A stretch of 64,000 bases of DNA from G11 sp947167445 (lineage in GTDB: Bacteria; Bacillota; Clostridia; Lachnospirales; Lachnospiraceae): contig CAMVID010000008.1 in the NCBI GenBank assembly GCA_947167445.1, positions 39,894 through 103,893 on the forward strand. Direction: 5' to 3'. Shown here piece after piece: positions 9,301-16,001 of the stretch. Position numbers and translations under genes: made by a program. How positions within the stretch are numbered: position 1 is the first letter of the stretch; each line of letters begins with the position of its first letter. The notes beneath the pieces are model-generated. The model was not told the origin of the DNA and did not search any database. It was given only the letters and a program-made list of their open reading frames with translations.

Positions 9301-9750
9301 GATGAATTCTGTTATGTTCATGGCTTCGCCGCGGCTGCTCATTTCGTAGGCGCCGCCGTTTTTTACAAGAACGGTGTTCTTTGAAAGGCTGTAATAGCCA
9401 TAATTAGATTCCGTTATTTCGGAAACGTCCATAATAACGCCCTTTTTGAAGGATCCAAGGGAGCCGTCATTATAGTGAATAAAATGGTCCGAATCAATTA
9501 ATTCATTCGTTCCTGTTGCGTCTTTAAAGGAAATCTGAGTACCATACTTCTCTTTATACTTGGTGCCCTGAGTGAAGTAATACTCCATATTAACGTTGTC
9601 GGTAACAAACTCTTCATCCGATGGATCGAGAATAAAACCGTCAGCGACAAAAGTTCTGGTGTTTCTGGCATTATTGACCGCAGATAGCACAGCAAGCCCC
9701 GCACCCAAAGCCAATACTGCAGCCAAAATAAACATAATACCCTTCTTCAT
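3388..9750 (-). CDS. Giant membrane-anchored surface protein with collagen-like repeat and many beta-sandwich modules
   Basis: A 2120-residue protein of unrecognised family. It starts with a signal sequence or anchor (residues 4-25), then an Asp/Tyr-rich beta domain (about 30-255). A collagen-like Gly-X-Y stretch follows at 264-332, and then about 1780 residues that look like tandem fibronectin-III-like or Ig-like modules (for example FSGLNADREYVLVVEG). Two DxNxxGx-type loops, DTNGDGNITGAEA near residue 820 and DLNNNGRFDETE near 1978, resemble EF-hand or dockerin calcium loops. There is no LPXTG motif, so it is probably held by the N-terminal helix. A strong AAAAGGAG site precedes the ATG at 9750. 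It is the first gene of the run that continues into the ATPase-like genes. Adhesion is plausible but unproven. Confidence 0.8.
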   Translation of the reverse strand: MKKGIMFILAAVLALGAGLAVLSAVNNARNTRTFVADGFILDPSDEEFVTDNVNMEYYFTQGTKYKEKYGTQISFKDATGTNELIDSDHFIHYNDGSLGSFKKGVIMDVSEITESNYGYYSLSKNTVLVKNGGAYEMSSRGEAMNITEFIWKISDRDYMLLSPDVTLKTSGDDVQFSDYVQLTYVDNGIVRISHQSGTYQTVAADSTLVTRGGAELNLVGKNFMVDGEAVLSLDDMTIDDDSYIDIDENIEDGPTIPTFNVINGKDGVNGTDGTDGEQGEAGEEGKEGEEGGEGEAGSEGAMGSTGGLGKDGVEGDTGIMGYDGAEGIAGKDADTAASASQLQSVDLYSRPEIRVNSGDNNRSYSVTPGSATMNFNMEDPDNTLTAGSAKVKVYDRETMQLVAGTDKENKQLELGAKIESGSGALTFSGLNADREYVLVVEGEYLPGKGESPQTGILFQKIFRTEPLGIGITKDYVTDTEISAVTKVTGQVDSYNVRFFYYDDNGQKQTIALFNCTSTGATFVVNDTNPAPGTSGRTNSFTDVKSNTTYYAELGNVVVNNELIPTDGSEVELKTLKETPYDYEIYTATATFGERRSVALMTPTITSNDKNHTITVNLNPIADPDCGISSYRIDLFKDSDISSALQTGSMDELVATYSKDLTQLSGHTFSIPSGDLDVYRARVTVMFNDNEKDMEISTLFSNVSDLSAVNTDLMVELLIDENQQSADTISGFIKITDGTGDISSNWNNTSVLQHIGGTNPLVLAISGEYADTYTLKYKDNYETNYTTEWGDIIKSNGNYWLIPFKKEGLHQDSVYTLILSGPQDTNGDGNITGAEASTYFTGTRVNTKTHKPLALAARRLANPQSAFRYSINVTSLSEDADEIGQAQYSASVLERLELQLIHVEDSGLERIVGNATVLADGDTRSHDSYFKDTAFIGRDKTEYNPDAELTGPEESKGLTIKDSEAASDTSVFEITPSDFGIDNNDNALFSGGEFKIKVIGAYDYTLNLADGTGGSGNTIPFKEGENVIRFGISKKHVQANNPNRQVVVDALPNSAAAIGYSEDGIDGSTVVGLRFRADYGYADVNKIYYYIYELDDNYDIASNQLIYPKAPDDFSEGIATVTANPDGTYTYGTDVKCNLVLVGEHTRDGMEYGVRDTELYFKGTKSVGSYVMTWKKPDGSSAEDQDILTRGKRYIIAYRVLADHTITPCIDPDNDHFYPDCAYGSTPVPLYRSAVISLDMQTPVAERYPLSSENGKDIWNYRIIDPDKAIITDNAGKAAFEITKANTYAGVATSTTKSTVNVPGMDDTDGYRNNNDFKALTIDGLGTDGIYYSVGIPYKTLSAASEATKYITSKPVQHFQTQTISANNIYLKGLTWTTNDNAADKLSDGTVAPLVNEGNYRYRLTFMGTDLDKFSAFRVVFSDGNDSVIYDPVYVVDRGELSGSATPYGYAYVDQGPLAAKFSPGTNLSVSVNGYYSTKSSGFDDYEGLMDDYDKGTFYESSTERENLFALRRVNVSDGTTKYIQREDSNWTTTYGLGATTLGSMVIPGNVAGGGLNVTSNPGNRSSAIMDQRYYYNALVSNSQFETAPLSGFTFDENGIHIGENYYVAEKLAKSAFDFGIYDGTDTSNKTLNITMGTVVAAIRQERITAGAKSATLEMSLHGVSTDRIYAKLIQKSGADTVVKLKKNSDDRGEFFEVSTDASTPDYDTTEFKNQTYITVTNNNFTLRLRKLSTETNYGVLFFTYDNAGNERPLYSIDPDKERVNVQYTFKTLKYINIGVTGPSYSYNAYDDKTVSFGFGIPGDEGTGMTVKYKIVSGTDIDNGSVVAEGTIDKLGDPGYQYYSQRADQNNPFSTTMNPGTGRFYLGSTYTVRVWAVDDSDPDEELGFTILPVQTPTSLTLPDFRLTATPSENNINASVTCTDSQKAILDGTYTVSLYKRTDTDNAVGSQNVVLTNSGGAEYETVTFNDVDPGDYIVRVEGQADLNNNGRFDETEGDVLVFSEATVSTGSAATASIGSDATVDRLEIEFYNLSNFANVRKIVLTAYNSNGTMVYTTTESGIEVSEDEAKSSSFTKTFDWSSSSIDSDQWYDVKIQYRSGTGGLLGDLDTRVKTETVQTTGE
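8755..8961 (-). repeat. 23 x Gly-X-Y collagen-like coding repeat
   Basis: Residues 264-332 of the giant protein are 23 uninterrupted Gly-X-Y triplets rich in Glu, Asp and Ala (GKDGVNGTDGTD onward) and without proline. Bacterial collagen-like proteins can form stable triple helices without hydroxyproline, so a trimer is possible. The start lies only 14 residues from the start of the GGX run in the companion protein. Confidence 0.9.
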
Positions 9751-10123
9751 AGTAAAACTCCTTTTGGTCTTCCTTTTCGGACATAATTATGCAAAGGCAT
9801 CAAAATTAGAGGGTCTAAAAAAGTCTAAACCCATACAATGTCCGCATATTTGGTTTGAAAAAAATTGGAAAATGGTTCCCTTCTTAAACCGAAACGATTT
9901 GACTATTTAATGTCTAGTCAAAAAGACCGTAAAGAGATGAATTTGCAACTCCCCATAAAAAGTTATTAATTATCTCTCAAAACTCCCACTTTATTTCATC
10001 AGATTTTTGCATCAAAAAAAAGTGAATTTTTTTACATTTTAGGGGGACAAATTTTACTTAATCGTTTAAGTTCTGTAATAATTTTGTAATATTTATTCAA
10101 AACAGGGTAATTTTTTAAAAAAA
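9751..10123. other. Intergenic region upstream of the surface-protein/ATPase-like operon
   Basis: About 370 bases of A+T-rich DNA without a credible gene. It holds the AAAAGGAG ribosome site of the giant protein gene (about 9755-9763), a direct repeat TCTAAA near 9813-9828 and an 8-bp dyad at 9898-9922. I could not assign a convincing -35/-10 pair for the operon. Confidence 0.6.
9898..9922. promoter_or_regulatory. Operator-like dyad upstream of the surface-protein operon
   Basis: A perfect inverted repeat TTTGACTA (9898-9905) and TAGTCAAA (9915-9922) separated by 9 nt, about 150 bases upstream of the first gene. There is no T-run, so it looks more like a protein-binding site than a terminator. 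The binding protein is unknown. Confidence 0.35.
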
Positions 10124-10146
10124 TGACAGGGACATGGTCCCTGTCA
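10124..10146 (-). terminator. Intrinsic terminator after the C39-like gene
   Basis: A perfect 10-bp stem (TGACAGGGAC and its complement) with a 3-nt loop, 13 bases past the stop of the C39-like gene. On the minus strand it is followed by a run of seven T residues. The GGGACAGG-like core resembles two other palindromes in this window. Confidence 0.75.
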
Positions 10147-10159
10147 AATAATTTTATAA

Positions 10160-10819
10160 CTATTCCCCTATACCGAAAATGCAAATCAGCTTGGATCGGC
10201 CCTTATTGATGCTGCCAAGCATAACTTCAACAGAAGGAAATGGCCCCATTGGTGCGCCGTTTCCGTACACATTGTGGGCAATAAGGCCCGACATTTCCCT
10301 GTTAACATTAATGGTGTGGATCTGCCTTTTGATATTGTCCTTATCGTTATAGATGGTCAAAATAAAGGTGTCATATAAGGGTTCAATCCGCCTGATCTCC
10401 GATTCATCCCGGGCAAAATCACACTTATACCCGTTCTTTGAAAAGAAGTCCAGCAGGGCCTTGGGAGACGTCCCAAATCGCCCGCCGAAAATCATTCCGT
10501 CCTTCTCAAATTCAGAAATCAGTTTTGGCAACGAGAAGCCTGAAATACCACCGAGCCTTACAAGTGCATTATAAGCCGCGATTATCTCGCATCCCGAAAA
10601 AGCCAGATTCTTTTTCCCAAAAGAAACGTCCTTCAAGTCCTTCTGATTCTCAATGAACCCTTCAATCCCGTTAGCGGCAAAGAACTCCTCATTCTTCTTG
10701 TAATGATCCTTTATTTTTCTCTTGCTTATATGGGCTATCCTTCTTAAGAATTCCATAAAGCCCAAAACTGTCTTATTACTTACGTGTCTTGGAATAAAAG
10801 CCAAGAACCCCTTAAACAT
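10160..10819 (-). CDS. C39-like cysteine peptidase family protein (putative)
   Basis: A 219-residue protein with no clear signal peptide. Cys77 in SGCEIIAAYNAL, His168 in IHTINV and Asn183 in AHNVYGNG are spaced like the Cys-His-Asn/Asp residues of C39-like papain-fold proteins, which cleave or bind peptides. The first 60 residues are basic and helical. It starts 2 nt after the stop of the GGDEF gene, so it is probably co-translated as the last gene of that operon. The substrate is unknown, and the fold call comes from motifs only. Confidence 0.5.
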   Translation of the reverse strand: MFKGFLAFIPRHVSNKTVLGFMEFLRRIAHISKRKIKDHYKKNEEFFAANGIEGFIENQKDLKDVSFGKKNLAFSGCEIIAAYNALVRLGGISGFSLPKLISEFEKDGMIFGGRFGTSPKALLDFFSKNGYKCDFARDESEIRRIEPLYDTFILTIYNDKDNIKRQIHTINVNREMSGLIAHNVYGNGAPMGPFPSVEVMLGSINKGRSKLICIFGIGE

Positions 10820-10821
10820 AT

Positions 10822-12888
10822 TTACTGCTCCGTCTCATAAAATGAATACTTGTTTGTACCGCTTCCCTTGCAGGTGTACATGGCGGTATCCGCAAGTCTA
10901 TATATTTCCTCATAATTTCTTGCTTCTTCGCTGTCACAAAGAATCGCACCTACACTGACGCTTACCTTCAGATCATCTATGCCGTCAATGCTGATATCAT
11001 TTATAAACTCAAACAAACGCTCAAGACATTTTATACCGACTTTCATATCTGAGATATCTGCTCCGAAAACTGCAAACTCATCGCCGCCGATACGGGCCAG
11101 GATATCCTTTCGTCTGAATGCCTTCTTTAAGCATCCTGCTATGCCTATAAGTACCTTATCACCAATGGGATGTCCGTAGTTATCATTGATATGTTTAAAG
11201 TCATTTATATCAATGATGCAGAACATTCCGTCAACATTCTTCTTGATGAACTGTTCTATTCTCTTTTGTCCGCTGTCTCTGTTAAGTAATCCCGTAAGGC
11301 TGTCTGTTTCGGAGAGGATTACAAGTTTTTGCTCCATCTCCTTGTTGGATGTAATATCAGCCAAAGAGGTAATGATAACTGAGTTTCTGTTGGAGAGAAC
11401 CGTCAGCTTTGAGTCGGCCTTAATATATGTGCTTCTGCCGCCTATATGATAAACCGGGTACTCATAGGAGATTTCATCCCCTTCCTCCTTGAGTTTTCTA
11501 ATTTTCTCCCTTATGATCTTGGCTGAGTCCTTAAGCACATCCGCCACCACATCCGGAAAGATATCGTTCATCATAATGTTCAAAGGCATATCAAAGATAT
11601 CTGAGGCTGCCTCATTACATATGATGATACGGTTATCCATATCCGTAACTATTACTCCGCCGGATTGCATATGCAGCATTTCCGCATAAATCTCGTTCTG
11701 ATTCTCCAGAGCCTCCTGAAGAGCCTTTCTGTATTCCAGCTCTTTCCTCTCAAGATTTCTGATATCCCTTTTTCTCTTAAGCTCCTGTCTCTCTCTGGCA
11801 TCAACATTCTTGACGCCTACCATAACCGTACTTTGATTCAGGTCCTTCTGAGACTTAACAAACTTCGTCTCGTAGTACAGAATTGCACCGCCGAGAACAA
11901 TTCGATAAACAATGGTAAACTTCCCGTTTTCCTCAAGTTCCCTCACAACATTTTCTCTTGTAAGGTTCTCCTCCATGTAGCTGACGTCATCACCGTAAAT
12001 TGCCTTCTTAATCATTTCGCCGCAATCCGCGAAGAAATCATCTCCCTCGGTCTTTAACTGCAGCATTTCATAGAACTTGGTGTTACTGAAGGACTTATAG
12101 GTATTGTTTTCCATGTTGACCCAGAAAATAATGTCATATTCATCAGACAGGGCATTGATAACCATGATTCTTGCTTCATTTTCTCTCTGATGTTCAAGGT
12201 ATACTTCATTCTCTGTCTCTATGGAAATGTTATAAATAACAACTGCGACACCGCATATCATAATTGCCACTGCGTAGAAAGGAAGCATCGGCAAAACAAA
12301 CTGGATAACAGCTCCCAATAAAAGGAGAACCGTTGAAGCTATCACGACCAGGCTTCGCATTTTCTCAAATGCCTTTGTCTCTTTTCTGTAGTGGTTTATG
12401 GTATTAAGAATCACAAAGATATAATAAAATACATAAACCAGGACCAGGCCAATGGTGTACAGGTTATATTTCACCGAGCCGTCGGGATTAAACTCAAAGA
12501 AATAGCTTGTGGATATATTGATGGCTATTACCTGGTATCCGATGAGGGCCGGAACGCCGTCAACGATGTAAAGTTTCCTGTCTCTGTTTTGCATTATCAT
12601 AAACAGGTGGGCCGAGGCATATTCGTACCACATAAACTCTACCAGTATTCCGAAGCAAAGACTAGCGTAGAACACTGTCCTTTTGGCATCGTAGAGCATA
12701 TTGTTTATTGCGTAAACAGAAAAGCCCCACACACCGTCAAACAGTGTGTAGAGCAAAGAAACGCATAAAAATCCCGCAAAAAATCTGATGTTCAGATTCT
12801 TTCTTCTTATTCTGATAACCCTGAAGAGTACCGGAATAAGTACGAGTATTACCATGGCTGAAGTGATGATGTAAGTACGGCTTGTCAT
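10822..12888 (-). CDS. Membrane diguanylate cyclase with PAS and GGDEF domains
   Basis: A 688-residue protein predicted to make cyclic di-GMP from GTP. About seven membrane helices fill residues 1-230, of the type seen in histidine-kinase-like 7TM sensors. They are followed by one or two PAS-like regions (about 250-370 and 400-520) joined by a coiled coil, and a C-terminal GGDEF domain. The active-site GGDEF is intact at 601-605. RRKD five residues upstream fits the RxxD inhibitory site, so product feedback is likely. The N-terminal part should sense a membrane or external signal. It lies 25 nt after the EEP hydrolase gene. No EAL or HD-GYP domain is present, so synthesis rather than breakdown is expected. 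Confidence 0.9.
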   Translation of the reverse strand: MTSRTYIITSAMVILVLIPVLFRVIRIRRKNLNIRFFAGFLCVSLLYTLFDGVWGFSVYAINNMLYDAKRTVFYASLCFGILVEFMWYEYASAHLFMIMQNRDRKLYIVDGVPALIGYQVIAINISTSYFFEFNPDGSVKYNLYTIGLVLVYVFYYIFVILNTINHYRKETKAFEKMRSLVVIASTVLLLLGAVIQFVLPMLPFYAVAIMICGVAVVIYNISIETENEVYLEHQRENEARIMVINALSDEYDIIFWVNMENNTYKSFSNTKFYEMLQLKTEGDDFFADCGEMIKKAIYGDDVSYMEENLTRENVVRELEENGKFTIVYRIVLGGAILYYETKFVKSQKDLNQSTVMVGVKNVDARERQELKRKRDIRNLERKELEYRKALQEALENQNEIYAEMLHMQSGGVIVTDMDNRIIICNEAASDIFDMPLNIMMNDIFPDVVADVLKDSAKIIREKIRKLKEEGDEISYEYPVYHIGGRSTYIKADSKLTVLSNRNSVIITSLADITSNKEMEQKLVILSETDSLTGLLNRDSGQKRIEQFIKKNVDGMFCIIDINDFKHINDNYGHPIGDKVLIGIAGCLKKAFRRKDILARIGGDEFAVFGADISDMKVGIKCLERLFEFINDISIDGIDDLKVSVSVGAILCDSEEARNYEEIYRLADTAMYTCKGSGTNKYSFYETEQ

Positions 12889-12913
12889 AAATAACGGGCT
12901 CCTTTCAAGTCAA

Positions 12914-14008
12914 TTATTTAAGAACGAACTCCATAACTACGGGATTGTGGTCCGAATATTCGAAGCCGGCATCAATATTTCTGACGCTTACCACTTCGAT
13001 GTTATCAGAAGCAACAAACCCGTCCACTATCACTGTAAAATTGCCTTCCTCATAAGGAACGTCACAATTTCGTGCAGTGGGTACTACCTTCCCTTCATCA
13101 TATTCTATACATCTATTAAGACCCTTTGGAAGAACCTCCGTCGGAAATGGCATTGTCCATCCGAAGGGTGATTCGTCCAGATTATCCAATAACTTCAATG
13201 AATTGTCGGTAAAATCATCGTTAAAATCTCCACCGACCAAAACATAATTTCCGGCCTTATACTCCTTCTCCATATCTTCAAAGAGCATCTGAAGCTGTCT
13301 GGAATGGATGGAATCGCTTCCGCCGTATGCCGACAGATGGGAATTGTAAATCACCAGCTCTTTTCCGTTATCTGTAGGTATTCTGGAAATCGAAAAGCAT
13401 CTGTCCAGATCAATAATCTTCGTAATGCTTTCAGATATGGGATAACTTCTTCTTAACCCATCAGTAATATTGTACTTTGAAAGTGTCAATATTCCTGACT
13501 CGTTCTTACCATGTGGTTCGGTAAATGGATACATCAGAAAAGCTGAGTCAAAATTCTGTGCAAACACACTGGAGTATCCGGGGAACTTTTCTTTCAGCTT
13601 TTCGACCTCGTTTACGTGATAGGATCTTGTACCGTTAACGTCCACCTCCTGGAAAACCACAAAATCCGGATTGAAGGATAAAGCCATGTCTCCGACTTTA
13701 TCGACGCAGTTCTCCACACTCTCCTTGCTGTCACCCCAGGATTCTTTACCTCCATCCATAAAGAAGGTATAGTCTCTCGTATAAGCGCCAAAGCCTATGT
13801 TGTGAGTCACAATGGTAAGATTCTCTCCAACCCTTACCTCATTAAGGTCGGAAACATTCTGTGGCTCAAGCTTTTGATTGTCATCAATTCTTTTATAGCT
13901 TCCGAAGAGATATACGGCATAGCCTATGACAACCAAAAGGAAAATACCAATCACCCATAGAATGATCCTCAAAAGCTTCGGCAGCTTTCTCTTATTCTCT
14001 TTGCTCAT
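12914..14008 (-). CDS. Membrane-anchored endonuclease/exonuclease/phosphatase (EEP) family protein
   Basis: A 364-residue protein with one N-terminal membrane helix (about 13-35) and an external EEP domain. The family hydrolyses phosphodiesters or phosphomonoesters in nucleic acids, phospholipids or inositol phosphates. Catalytic-type residues are present: THNIGFG (68-74), Glu121 in FQEVD, His224 in NSHLSAYGG, GGDFND (259-264) and SDHNP (352-356). Export suggests an extracellular substrate. The gene directly follows the Na/phosphate cotransporter gene (21 nt), so it may release phosphate outside the cell for uptake, which is an inference. It could also be a secreted nuclease. Confidence 0.8.
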   Translation of the reverse strand: MSKENKRKLPKLLRIILWVIGIFLLVVIGYAVYLFGSYKRIDDNQKLEPQNVSDLNEVRVGENLTIVTHNIGFGAYTRDYTFFMDGGKESWGDSKESVENCVDKVGDMALSFNPDFVVFQEVDVNGTRSYHVNEVEKLKEKFPGYSSVFAQNFDSAFLMYPFTEPHGKNESGILTLSKYNITDGLRRSYPISESITKIIDLDRCFSISRIPTDNGKELVIYNSHLSAYGGSDSIHSRQLQMLFEDMEKEYKAGNYVLVGGDFNDDFTDNSLKLLDNLDESPFGWTMPFPTEVLPKGLNRCIEYDEGKVVPTARNCDVPYEEGNFTVIVDGFVASDNIEVVSVRNIDAGFEYSDHNPVVMEFVLK

Positions 14009-14029
14009 ATTTCTTCCCTATATCTTATC

Positions 14030-15838
14030 TTATGCGTTGGCAGCCGAATCAACCTCTTCAAGGAGCTTATAGTACTGTTTGTGTGCCTGATCAAACTCCT
14101 TGTTGAATCTGCTGTTCTGACCCGCATGTAATCCTGTTACATATGAATGAGCAAGATGTTCATTCTCATTTGCTCTTGTTATGGTGGCAATGCCGATGTT
14201 GGAACAGGTATCAGCAATACTTCCGATGTTTGAGAGGATATTCATGAAGATTACACCTGCAGGTATTGAACAGGTACCCTCTCTAAGCCTTGCCAGGTGA
14301 TTATCATGAACTGTGTCTATCATCTCATCGATAACCTCTTCCAAGGGCTCAATGTGGTAGGCAGCATTTACATCCCTCTTAATGAATGCAGGGCGGGTGT
14401 ATTCCAGAATCTCATTAAGGAGTTTCTCTACAACCTCCATTTCCCTAAGTGCCACTCCTGAGAAAACGATTCCGTCCTGCTTCATGGATGTTGCTGCATC
14501 TGCTATATGAACGGCGTGATCGCCCAAATGTTCAAATTCGGATACCACTCTGTGGTACTGGTTCAAAATCTTGATGTGCAGTTCTTCACTTACATGAGGA
14601 GAAAGCTTAACCAGATAGTTATCTACACAGTCTGTCATGTAGTCAATATTCTCTTCCTCAGCGTAAATCTCTTTGACAACTGCTTCATCATACTTCTCTA
14701 CAAGTCCCAGTGCTTTCTCGATGTTGACGTACGATGCCTCAAGCATTGTAATAAGTACGTTGTAGCAGCCTCTGAATGCAAGAGCAGGGGTTGAAAAGAA
14801 TACAGGGTTTAATGCTGAAATCTGCTCAGCATATTTGTTGGCAGCCACGGCCTCATCCTTGACAATCTTCCGGCTTAATTTCTCATAAACGCCTGTCAAA
14901 GGGAAAAGTACAATAGCACAACCCAGGTTGAATACCGTGTTGGTGTTGGCTATTCCTCCCGAGGTAAGCTCTCGGTTCCAAAGAGAATCCAAAAGCCCAA
15001 GTCTGTATATAATACCGACAACCACAAGTACTGTAATCGTCTCACTTAAGTTAAAAAGGATATTTACTATGCCTACACGTCTTGCATCCGCCTTGGCACC
15101 TATGGAGCAGACTATAGCCGTTGTAACACAATCTCCGAGATAAATACCTACAAGCACTACATATATTGTTCTGAATGGAATGCCACCCGCAATGGAGAAA
15201 GCCTGCAATATACCGATTGTTGCCGATGAGCTTTGCAGTACGAATGCCACACCCGCGCCTGCCAGATATCCAAGCACAGGATTATCGCCCAGGCTTAAAA
15301 ACACTCTGCCAAGCATGCCGTTATCGGAGAATTCCGAAACTGCTGCTGTCATATTTAAAAGTCCGGTAAACAAAACACCGAATCCGATGGCGATATTCCC
15401 AATGTTATCGGACTTATTAAACTTAAAGAACATGATTAACGAAATTCCGATAATCAATGCAAGAGGTGCCAAAGTCACCGGCTGAAAGAATCTCAGCCAG
15501 AAATTCCCGTCGGCATTGACATCGAGAAGTCTGATAATCTGACCCGTAACAGTGGTACCTACGTTGGCACCGATAATTATTCCCAAAGACTGTCTAAGTG
15601 AAATGATTCCGGCTGCAACCAAACCGGATGTGATAACAATGGTTGCTGTGGACGACTGGATAATCGCTGTAACCGCTACTCCAAGAATAAAAGCTTTAAG
15701 AGGATTGTTAGTAACCTTCTCCATTACGACCTTCAGCGTTCCGGATGAGCCTTCCTTCAAATTGCTGCTCATCAGCCTCATTCCGTAAAGGAAAAGAGCC
15801 AAACCTCCAAGTAGCGATATGGCGTTAAAAATGTACAT
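14030..15838 (-). CDS. Na/Pi cotransporter family protein with PhoU-like C-terminus
   Basis: A 602-residue membrane protein of the Na/Pi cotransporter II family. Residues 1-310 hold about eight to nine helices with two inverted QSSSAT-type repeats (QSSTATIVITSG near 61 and QSSSATIGILQ near 202), the family hallmark. Residues 340-600 are helical and resemble PhoU, a phosphate-signalling protein. Expected role: sodium-driven phosphate uptake, or a regulatory relative. It is the first gene of the run leading to the EEP hydrolase, the diguanylate cyclase and the C39-like protein, and it has its own promoter upstream. Confidence 0.88.
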   Translation of the reverse strand: MYIFNAISLLGGLALFLYGMRLMSSNLKEGSSGTLKVVMEKVTNNPLKAFILGVAVTAIIQSSTATIVITSGLVAAGIISLRQSLGIIIGANVGTTVTGQIIRLLDVNADGNFWLRFFQPVTLAPLALIIGISLIMFFKFNKSDNIGNIAIGFGVLFTGLLNMTAAVSEFSDNGMLGRVFLSLGDNPVLGYLAGAGVAFVLQSSSATIGILQAFSIAGGIPFRTIYVVLVGIYLGDCVTTAIVCSIGAKADARRVGIVNILFNLSETITVLVVVGIIYRLGLLDSLWNRELTSGGIANTNTVFNLGCAIVLFPLTGVYEKLSRKIVKDEAVAANKYAEQISALNPVFFSTPALAFRGCYNVLITMLEASYVNIEKALGLVEKYDEAVVKEIYAEEENIDYMTDCVDNYLVKLSPHVSEELHIKILNQYHRVVSEFEHLGDHAVHIADAATSMKQDGIVFSGVALREMEVVEKLLNEILEYTRPAFIKRDVNAAYHIEPLEEVIDEMIDTVHDNHLARLREGTCSIPAGVIFMNILSNIGSIADTCSNIGIATITRANENEHLAHSYVTGLHAGQNSRFNKEFDQAHKQYYKLLEEVDSAANA

Positions 15839-15894
15839 GATACTCTCCTGTGATATTCCATTTATTTACTTTTCCACCCATACCCCTATTTAAT

Positions 15895-15923
15895 ATTCTA
15901 ACAATATTATCCCATTATTTCAA
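15895..15923 (-). promoter_or_regulatory. Sigma-A-type promoter of the Na/Pi cotransporter operon
   Basis: On the minus strand a TTGAAA -35 element (15918-15923), a 17-base spacer and a TAGAAT -10 element (15895-15900) lie about 60 bases upstream of the cotransporter start. Confidence 0.6.
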
Positions 15924-15952
15924 ATAGAATGTTGCTTGCAACTACACGAAAA

Positions 15953-15976
15953 AAGAGGACGGAAAACCGTCCTCTT
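15953..15976 (-). terminator. Intrinsic terminator of rny
   Basis: AAGAGGACGG and its exact complement form a 10-bp stem with an AAAA loop, 25 bases past the rny stop, followed on the minus strand by a run of T. Confidence 0.85.
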
Positions 15977-16001
15977 AAATTCCTTTCATTTCCGAAAAGA
16001 C

